From Bacteroidota bacterium (GTDB taxonomy: Bacteria > Bacteroidota > Bacteroidia > JAHEXY01), in contig JAHEXY010000001.1 in assembly GCA_023251875.1 (NCBI GenBank), positions 558,001-622,000 of the forward strand: a stretch of DNA of 64,000 bases, written 5' to 3'. This document shows, piece by piece, positions 29,401 to 37,744 of this stretch; position 1 is the first letter of the stretch; each line of letters begins with the position of its first letter. The notes under the pieces are model-generated. The model searched no databases. It worked only from the letters and a program-made list of their open reading frames with translations, and was not told the origin of the DNA. The position numbers and the translations under genes were made by a program.

Positions 29401-31280
29401 TTAGAATAGCCAAGAGCTGCTTTACCATTAGGTGCCGCTAAACTTTTTACAACAGGTAAGCCACAATAATCATATACTTGTTGCGAAACAACAACGGTAT
29501 CTTTTGACTGAAAATGAATTTGATTTTGAGTGTTTAAGTTTAATCCGTTTGCGTAGCCCATGCTTTCTTTTATTTTGTTTCCTTCTGAAAAGTAGCGACT
29601 GTAAATCCAGTTTTTATCTTCATCAAATTGTTGGTAATAAAAAGCATAATCTTTGGGTGGATTGGTAGAAAGAAAATGAATAGCAGCTCCATCGTCAGGC
29701 GCAGTACTCCATAATCCCCAATTGCGGCTGTCGGCAATGCCGCCTTCATAATAAGTTCCAATGGGGCGAACACGCCAAATATAAAATCCACTACCTTCGG
29801 TTAAAGCAAGTTTTAATGATGTAGAACTGCTCTGTGTTTCAATATCAAGGGCTTTGCTCCAATCAATAGTTGTTAATACCTTGTCGGTATCATTCATGTA
29901 TGTTGATGATGTATTTAATAAGCGTAGAATTTGAACTTCATAATTTGGAGCATTACTACAAGTTGTAGTCCATCTCAAGGTTACAGGGTTTCTTTTACAA
30001 GGAGATGTTAATTTTTGAACTGCAACCATTGGAGTAAGGTCATATCCGTTTGATAATACGTTTACATTAAAGCTTTCGACAAGTTCAGCTTTTAGCGCAA
30101 TATCTTTTTTAACAGTATCGCTGGGATGATATGCCGAAATGTTGTAATCTATACGTTGCACGCTTGAATATTGGCTTGATATATCGGCATAAAAAACTTC
30201 TTCAGGATGGCTTTTATTCAACATAAGCGTTTTAGTGATATTAAAAACTTTTGTTGTTGCATGATTAACATGAATGCTATTGTAACCAATAATATTTAAT
30301 GTTACGTAAGTCATAAAATTATTGGCTCCATAATTATATACGTTTCCCAAATTGAGGGTTGCTTTTATTGCGGCTGCATCTAATTCATTTTCTAAACACA
30401 CATCACCTGATGAGGGAAATAGATGTGAGGTTGTTGCGGAGGTTAAACTTGAAGTTGAATAGGTTGCGGAAGTAGCTCTTGGATACAAATTAAAAGGAGC
30501 AAATTCAATGTAAGTATTATCGGTATAGGCAGTGGTTGCTGAAGATAGATTTACTAAACTATCATTATACTGCACAGCACTAGAGCCGGTTTGCATGCCA
30601 AGTGTAGATTTAATAGCAGAGGTTCCTTTAGTCATATCGACCAAATAAATTTTATTGCTTGTTTCTTGAAGTACGCAAGCAAACGTGCATTTATCAGCAG
30701 GTGTTTTTCCAATTTCGTAGCTTGTCCATTTTATCCATAATTGCCTATTTGGAGAAGCACCAAAAACTTTATATCGAACAACAGAGGTTAAACTTGTTGG
30801 AGGAGCTGAGGTAAACTGATCCCAATAGCAAGCAATAAAAGGAGTTGTAGTTAAGGTAGCAGAAGGTAGATTAGTGTTATCACCTGTAACAATTGAGGGT
30901 GAAGTTGTAGAGGTTGTAAAATAAATTAAACCATTTTGATTTACATAATATTTAGTAACTGAAGATCCCCAAAAAGAAAAAGTAATAGGAAGCGTTTGTT
31001 GCGTTGACCATGTATTGAATAATTTACCGGCAGCTATTAAGGTTGTCCATCCGGTAGATCCATTATCAGCTTCTAAATTTTTTGCGCCCGGATTACCAAG
31101 AGTTGTACTTGCCTTAGTGTCGTAACTTACCGTTAAAATTGTAGGCATTGTTCCTGAACCCATTGTGGGTATAGTTATTTGTGCATCGCAATTGATAGTG
31201 AACAATGAACAACAAACAATGAACAATAGACAAATTTTAAAATTTGAATATTGGCAAATATATTTTAGTAAAGGGGCCAT
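23460..31280 (-). CDS. Rhs-repeat polymorphic toxin, second subunit of a split Rhs pair
   Basis: The 2606-residue protein starts with a signal peptide (KICLLFIVCCSLFTINCDAQ, about 16-35) encoded by word repeats. Residues of about 40-830 are beta-rich with a first Rhs-like segment (TLYYPDGLGRVQEEGG). About 835-1645 is an insertion rich in Asp, Tyr and Cys (about 27 Cys). YD repeats follow (SYFDRAGNLVKTV; ITTYTYNSLKQLMYRESPDGG; about 1650-2240), then the Rhs core DHLNNVRVLVTD ... FYPYGMQMPGR ... YDPRVGRWFSNDP ... NNPIMNTDPLGD (about 2240-2347). The last about 259 residues are a variable domain whose FGNFTWGAAMTKLGF and DEEYDQKAIFKGADY resemble polymorphic toxin type 44. The 2108-aa partner ends 17 bp upstream. 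No T9SS sorting domain is visible. Toxin activity is inferred. Confidence 0.85.
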   Translation of the reverse strand: MAPLLKYICQYSNFKICLLFIVCCSLFTINCDAQITIPTMGSGTMPTILTVSYDTKASTTLGNPGAKNLEADNGSTGWTTLIAAGKLFNTWSTQQTLPITFSFWGSSVTKYYVNQNGLIYFTTSTTSPSIVTGDNTNLPSATLTTTPFIACYWDQFTSAPPTSLTSVVRYKVFGASPNRQLWIKWTSYEIGKTPADKCTFACVLQETSNKIYLVDMTKGTSAIKSTLGMQTGSSAVQYNDSLVNLSSATTAYTDNTYIEFAPFNLYPRATSATYSTSSLTSATTSHLFPSSGDVCLENELDAAAIKATLNLGNVYNYGANNFMTYVTLNIIGYNSIHVNHATTKVFNITKTLMLNKSHPEEVFYADISSQYSSVQRIDYNISAYHPSDTVKKDIALKAELVESFNVNVLSNGYDLTPMVAVQKLTSPCKRNPVTLRWTTTCSNAPNYEVQILRLLNTSSTYMNDTDKVLTTIDWSKALDIETQSSSTSLKLALTEGSGFYIWRVRPIGTYYEGGIADSRNWGLWSTAPDDGAAIHFLSTNPPKDYAFYYQQFDEDKNWIYSRYFSEGNKIKESMGYANGLNLNTQNQIHFQSKDTVVVSQQVYDYCGLPVVKSLAAPNGKAALGYSKNFMLDKSGKLFSAKNFDEDANYTNPDSLASGRLYNYYSNNNTDTTIPIGNGYLYSRTLYYPDGLGRVQEEGGVGKAHHLGSTESGTNRTMKFYVSSVSNDELIWIFGDEASKDTTVFKEIAEDPNKVISVAYKTYAGQTIATCLAKNGDKNDLLDELESRADAGSTVTDTVTGDRSSGDYSITREKSLLVVEPTGIDLAIHYDLSPSEIEAECVAYCQTCDYTVVVYVKDMSDLTDQSMFDTIIVPAQSCSVGSTVTPYNATYHLDKGSYTVGRMLIANNENSSTGNLYLDDHLSAVDSLMDIQNEEFDTLFSLLDSADLDGFYGYLVDHYGVTQEQIDTAVEVTISTADSCCSIVIPINHCEEISCDDLTTDANGNYDVEKLLFQMNGKDVGSHVYQYFYDINGDMKYPLNAGSYWYVSFNDIIGFAELGLAIQSDSMDTATVLLPFDVTAHTGTLIGSGIASGNSQASTAASAIEYYFSTLYDNTADYPYTVYAYDDTLYIYPKFNAGTYFGGSLLVYPYMSTNIKGRSHGETVVEIGNYPWGDGAFNAMFTHMVADGYDCDTILSIAYAYFAAYKTMQYDDSSPDSAKNAFDLLESFLTQAGKQYKGFNKDPYDAKGYLEYAYEYFDYDTTYPATSSLSDRDSTCEEMYDMDSLVAAHHQDNRFDSISDKPWEAFYQCINGDWSSSSLTSSLTSCDDYDYDCIVSMTELLIDSCDYLCEQRRQSFYDECLALYGDTIKAWCLAEALVEHCKGNCALTVSYHIDDWNTDGINDTIVDSAGTAAEVEAMMMSIAYAFDVKATIFIAGKPRCSDGYDLVLGNKARHSDILVDMLNEDLTELRNSMTTTYRDIEYNVIKHWIAETAMLTKDCDLEQFNTIGGLPLSIRVYQNAVSYPSEFVIIGNTLYYNQEFDGSLIDLIKGINECDSTDFCGAVCFKWVAPVVDTAQTSLAYVPCEQGIAAIIKLALQKQLDSCIYMKQVKFQAAYMNNCLHNIVDHFVISYALGYYHYTLSYFDRAGNLVKTVPPKGVDFDDTRTRADHPNHTLTTTYTYNSLKQLMYRESPDGGISNFYYDNTGQIRFSQNAKQKAQKAYSYIKYDDLGRAIEAGQSDQAYLTFTSKVDDSAFPLSGTDKVFSTYSTSHPEAVYLDGSVQEFIQNRISYTIADKDGDTTTTITDQVRTYYSYDPHGNVEWMIQKLPGLSLKFIAYEYDLISGKVTKVKFNEGKTDQFYHRYTYDEDNRISYVETSRDEIIWDKDISYQYYIHGPLKRAEIGDDHIQGLDYVYTLQGWLKAENSVSFSKTDDPGHDGKVGGAHSDFAPDAFGMMFSYYKNDFSHNGSAFNNSSSYSANLTSHNPLYNGTIAAWASNSQKTSSASVQYDGKANLQYFSYDELTRLTGSIFQTFNTTTSKWTTPAGNDFKTIASYDENGNIDTLQRNAYGSSSKMDNLLYHYKNGTNQLSYIDDIYGQPFVTDLADQSAGNYSYNQIGELTKDVANGITRIRWNTVGKPDSIVKSDGSKIAFLYDANGNKIKQTDISSTGTTTNTYYVCDATGNINGIYSDTLLSELPIYAASRIGEVMPALQKGDVLDGVDSIYERSLGKKYYELKDHLNNVRVLVTDVKASTIAATTYKPGNYSTTLSAITDFYPYGMQMPGRSYNSSNYRFGYNGMEKNADVAADGNEYSTLFRQYDPRVGRWFSNDPKFNPSESPYAAMSNNPIMNTDPLGDTSMVFTLDYGYYTTGDYENNGPDYKLVTASNPVLTNLDESGVKIVVINHEGEVVGNFQFNDPRDVGNRTKPDGTPIESINRVILNANDIVDQNLSYVSTKKANGEEMSFSERWHYAYEEGQMGKLDFSRILNSEDLAIVDGVAYNRFDFGNFTWGAAMTKLGFTRASLWAGSNGNAFANEKHQNQIDVIGDDQEWTNTDRYTWRGTWNDPFHFDEEYDQKAIFKGADYQDLSSDPYHGRRSCSVPKTYVPDKQ

Positions 31281-31297
31281 AATTATTTGTTTTAATT

Positions 31298-34200
31298 TTA
31301 TTGTCTGTCTTGTTTAATTACATTGTATTGAGTTTCCTGAACAGTTTTAAGCCCACGTTCGGTTTCTCTAATTTTCCTTACTAATTTCCCTTCTATATTG
31401 TATTGATAATAAATACCAAAATGTTGGTCATCAAACATGGTTAATATTTTTAAATTAGCCGGATCATAAACATAAGCTGTCATTTGTGCATTTGTTGGCT
31501 GTATGCGTATATCATCAACATAAATTTCAACATCAGGTGTTTCATGTTTTAGTTGAAAAATTGGGTTGATACTCTCTTGCCAATTTCCATTAAATTTTGA
31601 AGTTGTTGCTTCATATAATGTCCATTCGCCAACTCTCGAAATTTTTTCGAATGACACAGTTTTACTATGTAATGGAATAGAAGTATTTTCAATATAAAGA
31701 TTCATGCCCGAAGGATCATCGTCAGAATTTCCAACTTTAAGCCATAGCTTAACACTTAGACCATTTTCTTTAACTTTATCGTCAAGAGGTATTGTTTGTA
31801 AACTAAGTTCAGTAGAGTCATGACTAAATAAAGTGATATTGAAAAATCCTCCAAAACCATTTGGAATTTTTGTAGTTCCGCTTACACTTTCCATCCCGAG
31901 TAAATAGGAGTGGCTTCCGGCATGAGCTGTAGAATCTACAATGGCACCAAACTGCCCTGCTCCATAATCAGCAGCATATTCACTAATTTTAAATCCATCT
32001 TCGCAAGTTATATAGCTTCCATCATTAGAGGTATATTCAAAACTTTCGAATTGCGAACTTTGATAAGCTGAATTAGCCGCAGTTAAATACGGAACTGTGT
32101 ACCCGTAACCTTTTTTTGTAATGCTTTTTATTCCTATAATATTTTCTTGTTCAATTCCCGTACCATAAGGAGAATATTTTGTTGTTGTATTTATGGGCAT
32201 CCAAAAAGTATCATTGTTGGCTTCGTCATATTGGTGATTGTAAAGCGTTAGTGAATCTCTAAAAATACCTGAATTAAATACCCTTCCATCAGCATCAGTT
32301 ATGGCTGTAATATCTTCTCTGTAAGAATTTGAAGTTTTTTCTCTCCATTTTCCATTTTCAGCAATTGCATAAGGGTTATCAACACTGCTCATATCAATAT
32401 TAAAAATTGAAGCAATATCAGCATCTAATTCCCAATCTTCATCCAGCCCGGTGGCCGAGGCTGTAATTACATCAGGCATTCGTTCATTAGGATAAATTCC
32501 GGGACAAAATAAAATACACTCTATCGTAGTAGGAGAACATTCTGCACCGGGAGAGTAATAAATTAATTTTCCGCAAGCACTATCCATAGAGAAATTGCCC
32601 CCTGGAACGATGTATTCAATGCAATTATCATTTACCGACATTTTAACTAATGTATCGCCCTGATGAAGAAACTGAACCTGAATATTCATGGGGTCGCAGC
32701 TTCCTGTTCCTGAATTAGTAATATGAACATTGGGATCGTTATATCTTTTAACTCCGGTAGATCCTGAGTTTAACTGCGTAGTGAGGTTGGATGCAAATGT
32801 TTGGCGTTTGTTCCATTCATCAATATAATTTTGATCAACCGATTTTACACTTTTGTAGTTAGCGAAATTATTATCATCCGTTTTTTCATTTCCGTAAGTG
32901 GTAATTGTACCAACAGATTGAGAAAGTTGATTGGTTCTTCCGCTTCTAACAATTGTTAGTGCAGAAACGCCATCATTGGTATAAGTTGTTGTAAATCCTT
33001 CAACCGGATACAAGGTCATAGTAGTTCCATTTAAACCAGCCGATTGAAAAAAGTAAGTTCCTGAAGAAGCAAAGTCTATTGCAAGAAAATCACCAGGGGC
33101 AAATTTATCTGCAAAAGAACAAATATCACCTTGAAATAAAAGCACATATTCACCCCCTAAATATTCATACGTAATTACCAAATCGTCATAATCAGCAGTA
33201 TTCACAACAAAACCATCTCCAATTGATTTCTTACTCATTTCGTCATGTTGCTGCGCTGCAGGAAAGGAATAATTAAAGTAATACCCTTCTTGCTTTGATG
33301 AAGAACTACCTAGTATTAATCCATTAAAATCGTCAGTTGTTTTTGTTATTAATGGTGCTGCAGTAGTGGCATCAAAAATTTCATTTTCGGCAATTGTATA
33401 AACACCATCATGGTAAGTGCGAACAGATTTTGGTAAGGCCGTATAACTATTAATGGTATTTGTAACATGGGTATATAGTTCTTGTTCAATATAGGATAGA
33501 GAAGGAATAACTGTAATATATGGTATAGTGAACGGAGGAACAACAATAATACCAATAGTAACATCAAACTCTGCACTGGCATCCGTTGTTTGATCTTTTA
33601 TTGATCGTGATTCAAATACCACTTCCATTTCTTTTCCAAGTGTGCGTTTTTCAATATTATTCCAGGCATCCATTACTTTTACAGGTTCTCCGGGTTGATA
33701 ATAATCAGTTTCTTTCAAAGCCATTAATTGAGTTTTATCAGGAGAGTTGATGTAATCGTAATCTCCCAAATATGTAGCAGAACTTTTTGGTTGGCCATGC
33801 ATATTATTTTGTGAAAAGGCATAGCCTTGTGTGAGCCACAAATTAGAAACAAAAGTATTTACGAGTATAGCATAAATAGGAAGCCAATCTTGTTTTTGGC
33901 TTATAGAAGTATAATCTAAACCTTTTATATATTTAGTTGTGCCATTCTCATCTTTATAACTCCAAGTACCATCAAAAGGATAATCTTTAGCAGTGTAATA
34001 TTGATCAACACTAAATCCACTATTATTTATTCCATCAAAAATGTTTTTAGTAACAATTCTTGAATAACCAATGGATGCTCCCGGCAAAATATTTTTTCCA
34101 AGAGGACCTTCGGTTTGATCTTTATCTTCTCCGGATATTGCACGTTCTACCCAATCTTGATCAGTAGCAGCTTTTAAATATGTTCGTAAGGCATTTTCTT

Positions 34201-37200
34201 CTCCTCCTGTTTCGGGTTCATTAAGTGCAACTCCGCTCGATAAGCCCTCTTCGTTTTGATACACATACTCTTTACCATACAAAACAGTGTCTCCCTCTAT
34301 ACCTTTATCATAAGTGAGTAATCTTTTTACTCTTATTCCTCCTCCAAGTTTATTGTTTACAATAGGTATACGCAAGTAAGAATAGGTTTCGTTAACTGAC
34401 AAACATTCATTATCGCCACTTATTTCAAACGGATCGCTTAGCTCTTCAAGTAATTCATACAGTAAAGATTCTGCTTCAGAAATATCAAATTCCTTCATAG
34501 AACATGCGTCTACCTCAAACCCATTGTGGTTGGCATAATAATAATTTAAACATACTTCTCTCGGATTTGTATATTGGTCTTCATCTGAAGTTCCTAGTTT
34601 TACATAAACCCCGCTTCCATCTTTACCAACTTGCTCAACATTTACGTAACCACTTATATACTCTGAATTGCATGAATTAACATCGGGTATATCAGAATTT
34701 TGTAATGCATACAAAAACTTGAAATAAATTTTTTCTCCTTTATTTATATATTCTTGCTGAATTAAATCAACTACATCTTGATATTGGCTTGAAGTAAGCC
34801 CTAATGAATCTAAATTTAGGTAATACACGTCACCTGCAGAGCCTGTAATTTCAGAAGAAACTTTTTTTAATGGAGCCATTACATTTGCAATGCGATCTTG
34901 CACATATCGATAATCATTTTGTTCATATTGAATATGAATTTCTCCTTTGCTCGGAAGTATAATTTGTTTTAATTGATAGGCAGCAGGATCAAAACTTGAA
35001 TTTGTTTTTTGATCATTCCAAGCCATCATATTATCATAACGGCTTTCTCCATTTTCTTGATAAGCTCCCCATCGATCACTCAAAAAATTAGTAAAAGAAG
35101 GACTTTCATTTTTGCCGCTTCCATATTTATCAATTAAAGTATATTTTGCCGGATATTTTCCGGAAGGGTAAGTATACACACATTGAAATGGCGAGATGCG
35201 GGCATTACGCACATCTCTATCTTCCGTCCACCAATATTTAAGTGTTAATTTTCCGCTTCCATCAGCACTTGAAATTGTATTAGGCTGGCCGGGCCATGAA
35301 GAATAATCGTATTTAAAATAAACTCGTTTAACAACTTCTCCTCTTGAACCATCAGTATTTCTGGCATACAAATAAATGCTATCTAATTTTTGAAGTTTAT
35401 CGGCACTTGAAGAATAAGAAGAAAAATAATCACTCTTTATTGCGTCAAAAAAAGCACTTTCGGTAGATGTTGATGCTTGTTTTGCTTCAAGCCCATCATT
35501 ACGGTCAGAAGTATAAAATGCAGCAATATTGGTTTTAGTTTCAACCGTTGAAAGATAATAAACTTCTCTTTGCCCCATTGATACATTACCCATGTCGTCA
35601 TTTAAGTCAGACAATTGCCCTTTGTTGTAAATTAATCCGCTATACGGAACGCGCCATTGATACCAATTTCCGCCAGATTTGCTGCCCGCATTATTTCCTA
35701 AATATTGGTTATAATTAAATTTTACATACCCTCCAAAATCGTCAGAGCTTGGACCATCCCAAGTTCTATCAATATAATCAGGTGTTGTAATTTCAGTTAA
35801 TAAATAATCAGAGGCGTAAACATTATGGTCTTCTGTTCCTACTTTTTTTAATGCGCCATCAGTATCAATATCTGATTTATAAGCAATGTAATTATGTTGT
35901 AGTGTAACTTTTGAATCGGTACTTTTTACACCAAATTGCAAACTCATTTCATTTCTTGAATAAACCGGTAAGCCATAATTATAGCGCAATCCATCATTAT
36001 TATATGTAGCAAACTCGCCAATGCCATCACTTATATAGGAATCACTTCTGTCAATCCATTGTGAGGTTGAATCATCTCTAGTATAATTATTATAATATCT
36101 ACTACCGGAAACATCAGCTTCCAGCATTTGTGAATTTGTATGAGAAACTATAAATGACGATCTTGAAACTCTGTCCTCTCCATTTGCAGTTTTATTAATT
36201 TGATCAGATACTTTAAATTGATATTCCATTAAACCCGGAATCGAGTTTGTTTGATCAGCACTAGCTTGAACTGCTGTTTCTGATCCAAAATCAACATTCA
36301 CGGCAGGATCGCCTGAAAATGCAGCATAAAATGGTTCGTCACCACTGTTTTGAAATGCATAATCATCATCTCCATAACCCTCAACTTCAAGGCTGTTATA
36401 ACTTCCTCCAATGTCTCCACCCGGCCCAATGTTTAAGCCGGCTTGTAGTTCTAGCCCTAGTTGGCCACTAAAAGTTTCGCTTTTTTTATGATTAGGATGA
36501 AAATGCCCTGCATAACGGCTGTGAAAGCTGAATGAACCACCAATACCTTCGCCTGAAACACTGTATATATCTGACAAACTTGTTGGAATAGAGAGGAAAT
36601 AATTTCGTTTATTGAATGGAGAATCCATTTCATCTGTATAATCCATCATGTCGTCAGTTTCGGCATTGGCACTATATAAATATCCATAATGTTTTAAGGT
36701 TTCTTCGGTAACCGGAGATTGCATGGTAAATGTTCCAAATACCGATGCAACAGCACTTCCAACCGGTAAAAATGATACATCGGGCTGACCGGATAAAGAA
36801 AAACGAGCACTTACCCCTGTATACGATGTTGTAGCTGTTGGCCTGGTGTAGGTATTATAACTTGAGCTTATAAATTGGCTATTGCCAAGAGTTTTATTAA
36901 ATCGGTAATTATAATTTTCTTTAAGGCTTTTTGCTTTACTATTTTTTTCAGACTGTGTTTTACTTTCATTTTCAGTTTTAGAATTATCTTGAAGTGCTTT
37001 TGAAAGAATTGCTCCCGGATTTATTGAATAATTCCAACTTCCTTTATTTCCTTCTTCAAATGTATAACCTAAAGAATACATTCCTAGTGTAAAACCTACA
37101 TAAGGTGTGGTAATAATAGAAAAACCTTTGTAATTATTAAACTGTAGCTGACTGGTTATGCTTAAATTTAATGGAATATCAACCCCAAATATTTCAAGGC

Positions 37201-37624
37201 CGTTTAGTCCGTATGTTGCTCCTATGCCTGCAGTCCAGTTTGCAGGCACCTGATTATAATGTGTAACTTCGGCTCCATTTGCATCATCAGCAAAACCACG
37301 AATTGACCTGGAAATAGAACCGGGGCTTAAAGTCCATCCGTAGCCAACCCATGATGCTTCTTGATCAGGAGAATTTCCACTATGATAAGAAAGAGAAAGT
37401 GCATAACTACCGCCATCAGGTCCCGGAATTTCGATTACCGGCATATTGTAGCTAAATGCACCGGTAAAATTATTCACCATGTTTTGCGTACCAACAGGTT
37501 CAAAGCCGGCAAACTCAGGTGAATTAGGGCCTCCGGTAGAGGCGAAAATTACATTAGGTAAAATTATTTGGTTTAAAATAGCAACAACAAGTATGCTTGC
37601 TATAAGTGGGTATAGTTTTTTCAT
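31298..37624 (-). CDS. SpvB/TcB-like secreted shell protein, first subunit of a split Rhs pair
   Basis: The 2108-residue protein starts at the ATG at 37624 (a TTG three codons upstream is less likely) with signal peptide MKKLYPLIASILVVAILNQI. Residues of about 35-110 (FTGAFSYNMPVIEIPGPDGG, LSLSYHSGN, WVGYGWTLSPGSISR) match the start of SpvB/TcdB-type insecticidal toxin subunits. A very long beta-rich body follows, with a jelly-roll-like module near 1850-2050 (SYLLGMESV...EIYVDDIRI). The C-terminus is a YD repeat (FGIYYQYNIEGKLVRKIRETERGLKT). It lies 17 bp upstream of the 2606-aa Rhs gene. In Tc toxins the B and C subunits jointly form a closed cocoon; the same architecture is inferred here, with Sec export added. 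Confidence 0.75.
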   Translation of the reverse strand: MKKLYPLIASILVVAILNQIILPNVIFASTGGPNSPEFAGFEPVGTQNMVNNFTGAFSYNMPVIEIPGPDGGSYALSLSYHSGNSPDQEASWVGYGWTLSPGSISRSIRGFADDANGAEVTHYNQVPANWTAGIGATYGLNGLEIFGVDIPLNLSITSQLQFNNYKGFSIITTPYVGFTLGMYSLGYTFEEGNKGSWNYSINPGAILSKALQDNSKTENESKTQSEKNSKAKSLKENYNYRFNKTLGNSQFISSSYNTYTRPTATTSYTGVSARFSLSGQPDVSFLPVGSAVASVFGTFTMQSPVTEETLKHYGYLYSANAETDDMMDYTDEMDSPFNKRNYFLSIPTSLSDIYSVSGEGIGGSFSFHSRYAGHFHPNHKKSETFSGQLGLELQAGLNIGPGGDIGGSYNSLEVEGYGDDDYAFQNSGDEPFYAAFSGDPAVNVDFGSETAVQASADQTNSIPGLMEYQFKVSDQINKTANGEDRVSRSSFIVSHTNSQMLEADVSGSRYYNNYTRDDSTSQWIDRSDSYISDGIGEFATYNNDGLRYNYGLPVYSRNEMSLQFGVKSTDSKVTLQHNYIAYKSDIDTDGALKKVGTEDHNVYASDYLLTEITTPDYIDRTWDGPSSDDFGGYVKFNYNQYLGNNAGSKSGGNWYQWRVPYSGLIYNKGQLSDLNDDMGNVSMGQREVYYLSTVETKTNIAAFYTSDRNDGLEAKQASTSTESAFFDAIKSDYFSSYSSSADKLQKLDSIYLYARNTDGSRGEVVKRVYFKYDYSSWPGQPNTISSADGSGKLTLKYWWTEDRDVRNARISPFQCVYTYPSGKYPAKYTLIDKYGSGKNESPSFTNFLSDRWGAYQENGESRYDNMMAWNDQKTNSSFDPAAYQLKQIILPSKGEIHIQYEQNDYRYVQDRIANVMAPLKKVSSEITGSAGDVYYLNLDSLGLTSSQYQDVVDLIQQEYINKGEKIYFKFLYALQNSDIPDVNSCNSEYISGYVNVEQVGKDGSGVYVKLGTSDEDQYTNPREVCLNYYYANHNGFEVDACSMKEFDISEAESLLYELLEELSDPFEISGDNECLSVNETYSYLRIPIVNNKLGGGIRVKRLLTYDKGIEGDTVLYGKEYVYQNEEGLSSGVALNEPETGGEENALRTYLKAATDQDWVERAISGEDKDQTEGPLGKNILPGASIGYSRIVTKNIFDGINNSGFSVDQYYTAKDYPFDGTWSYKDENGTTKYIKGLDYTSISQKQDWLPIYAILVNTFVSNLWLTQGYAFSQNNMHGQPKSSATYLGDYDYINSPDKTQLMALKETDYYQPGEPVKVMDAWNNIEKRTLGKEMEVVFESRSIKDQTTDASAEFDVTIGIIVVPPFTIPYITVIPSLSYIEQELYTHVTNTINSYTALPKSVRTYHDGVYTIAENEIFDATTAAPLITKTTDDFNGLILGSSSSKQEGYYFNYSFPAAQQHDEMSKKSIGDGFVVNTADYDDLVITYEYLGGEYVLLFQGDICSFADKFAPGDFLAIDFASSGTYFFQSAGLNGTTMTLYPVEGFTTTYTNDGVSALTIVRSGRTNQLSQSVGTITTYGNEKTDDNNFANYKSVKSVDQNYIDEWNKRQTFASNLTTQLNSGSTGVKRYNDPNVHITNSGTGSCDPMNIQVQFLHQGDTLVKMSVNDNCIEYIVPGGNFSMDSACGKLIYYSPGAECSPTTIECILFCPGIYPNERMPDVITASATGLDEDWELDADIASIFNIDMSSVDNPYAIAENGKWREKTSNSYREDITAITDADGRVFNSGIFRDSLTLYNHQYDEANNDTFWMPINTTTKYSPYGTGIEQENIIGIKSITKKGYGYTVPYLTAANSAYQSSQFESFEYTSNDGSYITCEDGFKISEYAADYGAGQFGAIVDSTAHAGSHSYLLGMESVSGTTKIPNGFGGFFNITLFSHDSTELSLQTIPLDDKVKENGLSVKLWLKVGNSDDDPSGMNLYIENTSIPLHSKTVSFEKISRVGEWTLYEATTSKFNGNWQESINPIFQLKHETPDVEIYVDDIRIQPTNAQMTAYVYDPANLKILTMFDDQHFGIYYQYNIEGKLVRKIRETERGLKTVQETQYNVIKQDRQ

Positions 37625-37744
37625 GAAGGGCAAATTAAGTTTTACTCTCGGGGAGTATTACGACAAAATAATAATAAAGTTACATTATACAACAATTATT
37701 TTTGAAAATAATTGTCTGGTAAGTAAGCTTTTACGAATTGGCAT

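Noticed and set aside
30060-30090. A copy of the TTCGACAAGCTCAGC palindrome arm inside the Rhs gene (TTTCGACAAGTTCAGCTTTT)
   Set aside because: Only one arm is present, and it encodes a plausible local sequence (KAELVESFN); chance or a decayed copy cannot be told apart.
37624-37633. TTG start at 37633 for the SpvB-like gene
   Set aside because: The ATG three codons later gives a standard MKK signal peptide start.
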